64,000 bases of DNA, taken from Enhygromyxa salina. GTDB lineage: Bacteria > Myxococcota_A > Polyangia > Nannocystales > Nannocystaceae. This document shows, one piece after another, positions 63,953 to 64,000 of the stretch. The notes under the pieces are model-generated. The model made no database searches. It had not been told where the DNA came from and saw only the letters and a list, made by a program, of their open reading frames with translations. The translations under genes and the position numbers were made by a program. The stretch's first letter is position 1. Each line of letters opens with the position of its first letter. The stretch lies in assembly GCF_002994615.1 (NCBI RefSeq), contig NZ_PVNK01000165.1, positions 1 to 64,000 of the forward strand, in the 5' to 3' direction.

Positions 63953-64000
63953 TCAGTCTTCGAGCATGAGGTCGACGCAGCGCTCGATGAAGGCGCGGTC
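63953..64000 (-). CDS. C-terminal end of a leftward gene (cut by window edge)
   Basis: Only the last 15 codons and TGA stop are visible (DRAFIERCVDLMLED). This is too little to name; the amphipathic helix would fit many regulators, including TetR-like proteins, but that is not evidence of family. Confidence 0.5.
   Translation of the reverse strand, partial: DRAFIERCVDLMLED

Overview
The window is GC-rich chromosomal DNA, most probably from a myxobacterium (Myxococcota) of the Nannocystaceae type. The pointers are many Cys-rich or Asp/Gly-rich lipoproteins (one carries a (Gly-Asp)12 tract), a stand-alone roadblock/LC7 protein, a BY-kinase type polysaccharide co-polymerase, and strong GC bias at third codon positions that opens long empty antisense frames. 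No rRNA, tRNA or CRISPR array was seen.

Layout. 1-1.2 kb: leftward roadblock-aroQ-accB genes (accB cut by the window edge). 1.5-6.3 kb: a lipoprotein, then a Wzc-like tyrosine kinase/co-polymerase with a WbpP/TviC-like sugar 4-epimerase and a clear leftward terminator. 6.7-13.1 kb: a small STAS-like protein, two consecutive MFS carriers, Hsp33, an RluA-family pseudouridine synthase and a Cys-rich lipoprotein. 13.1-18.9 kb: an Asp-box beta-propeller lipoprotein, an SCP2 protein, a 2-oxoacid:ferredoxin oxidoreductase-like protein and a PP2C phosphatase. 19.2-23.8 kb: cinA-recA, a GNAT acetyltransferase, a dCMP deaminase and a coiled-coil protein. 24.3-27.6 kb: a compact operon of a secreted metzincin-like metalloprotease and two small lipoproteins, with less extreme base composition.

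27.7-51.2 kb: the centrepiece, a complete-looking Dpd (7-deazapurine in DNA) modification-restriction island. queD (leftward) and folE2 (rightward) supply early steps of preQ0 synthesis. folE2 is joined to a YaaA/DUF6884-like gene (candidate dpdC), the transglycosylase dpdA and the DGQQR-motif dpdB. After a 448-bp gap a second run follows: dpdE (SNF2-like), dpdF (RecQ-like), dpdG, dpdH (P-loop ATPase), dpdI, dpdJ (large DEAD/DEAH-type helicase), dpdK (PLD fold) and dpdD, mostly with overlapping start and stop codons. The expected logic is that host DNA is marked with preQ0 or its amide (ADG) by DpdA/B/C, and DNA lacking the mark is attacked by the DpdD-K group. queE and queC are not in the window.

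51.4-64 kb: an RND/MMPL exporter, a ClpP/SppA-fold protein, two lipoproteins, a Tat-exported SGNH hydrolase, an acyl-CoA dehydrogenase, an XRE-cupin regulator, an SDR overlapping a QueA-like gene, and a protein with a degenerate EF-hand. Two kinds of non-coding repeat stand out. One is a roughly 120-135 bp hairpin-rich repeat that always abuts the 3' end of a gene in the same relative orientation (four genes). The other is a set of palindromic elements bounded by CTAG/TTAG, three of them chained head to tail with shared CTAG boundaries at 63.4-63.9 kb.
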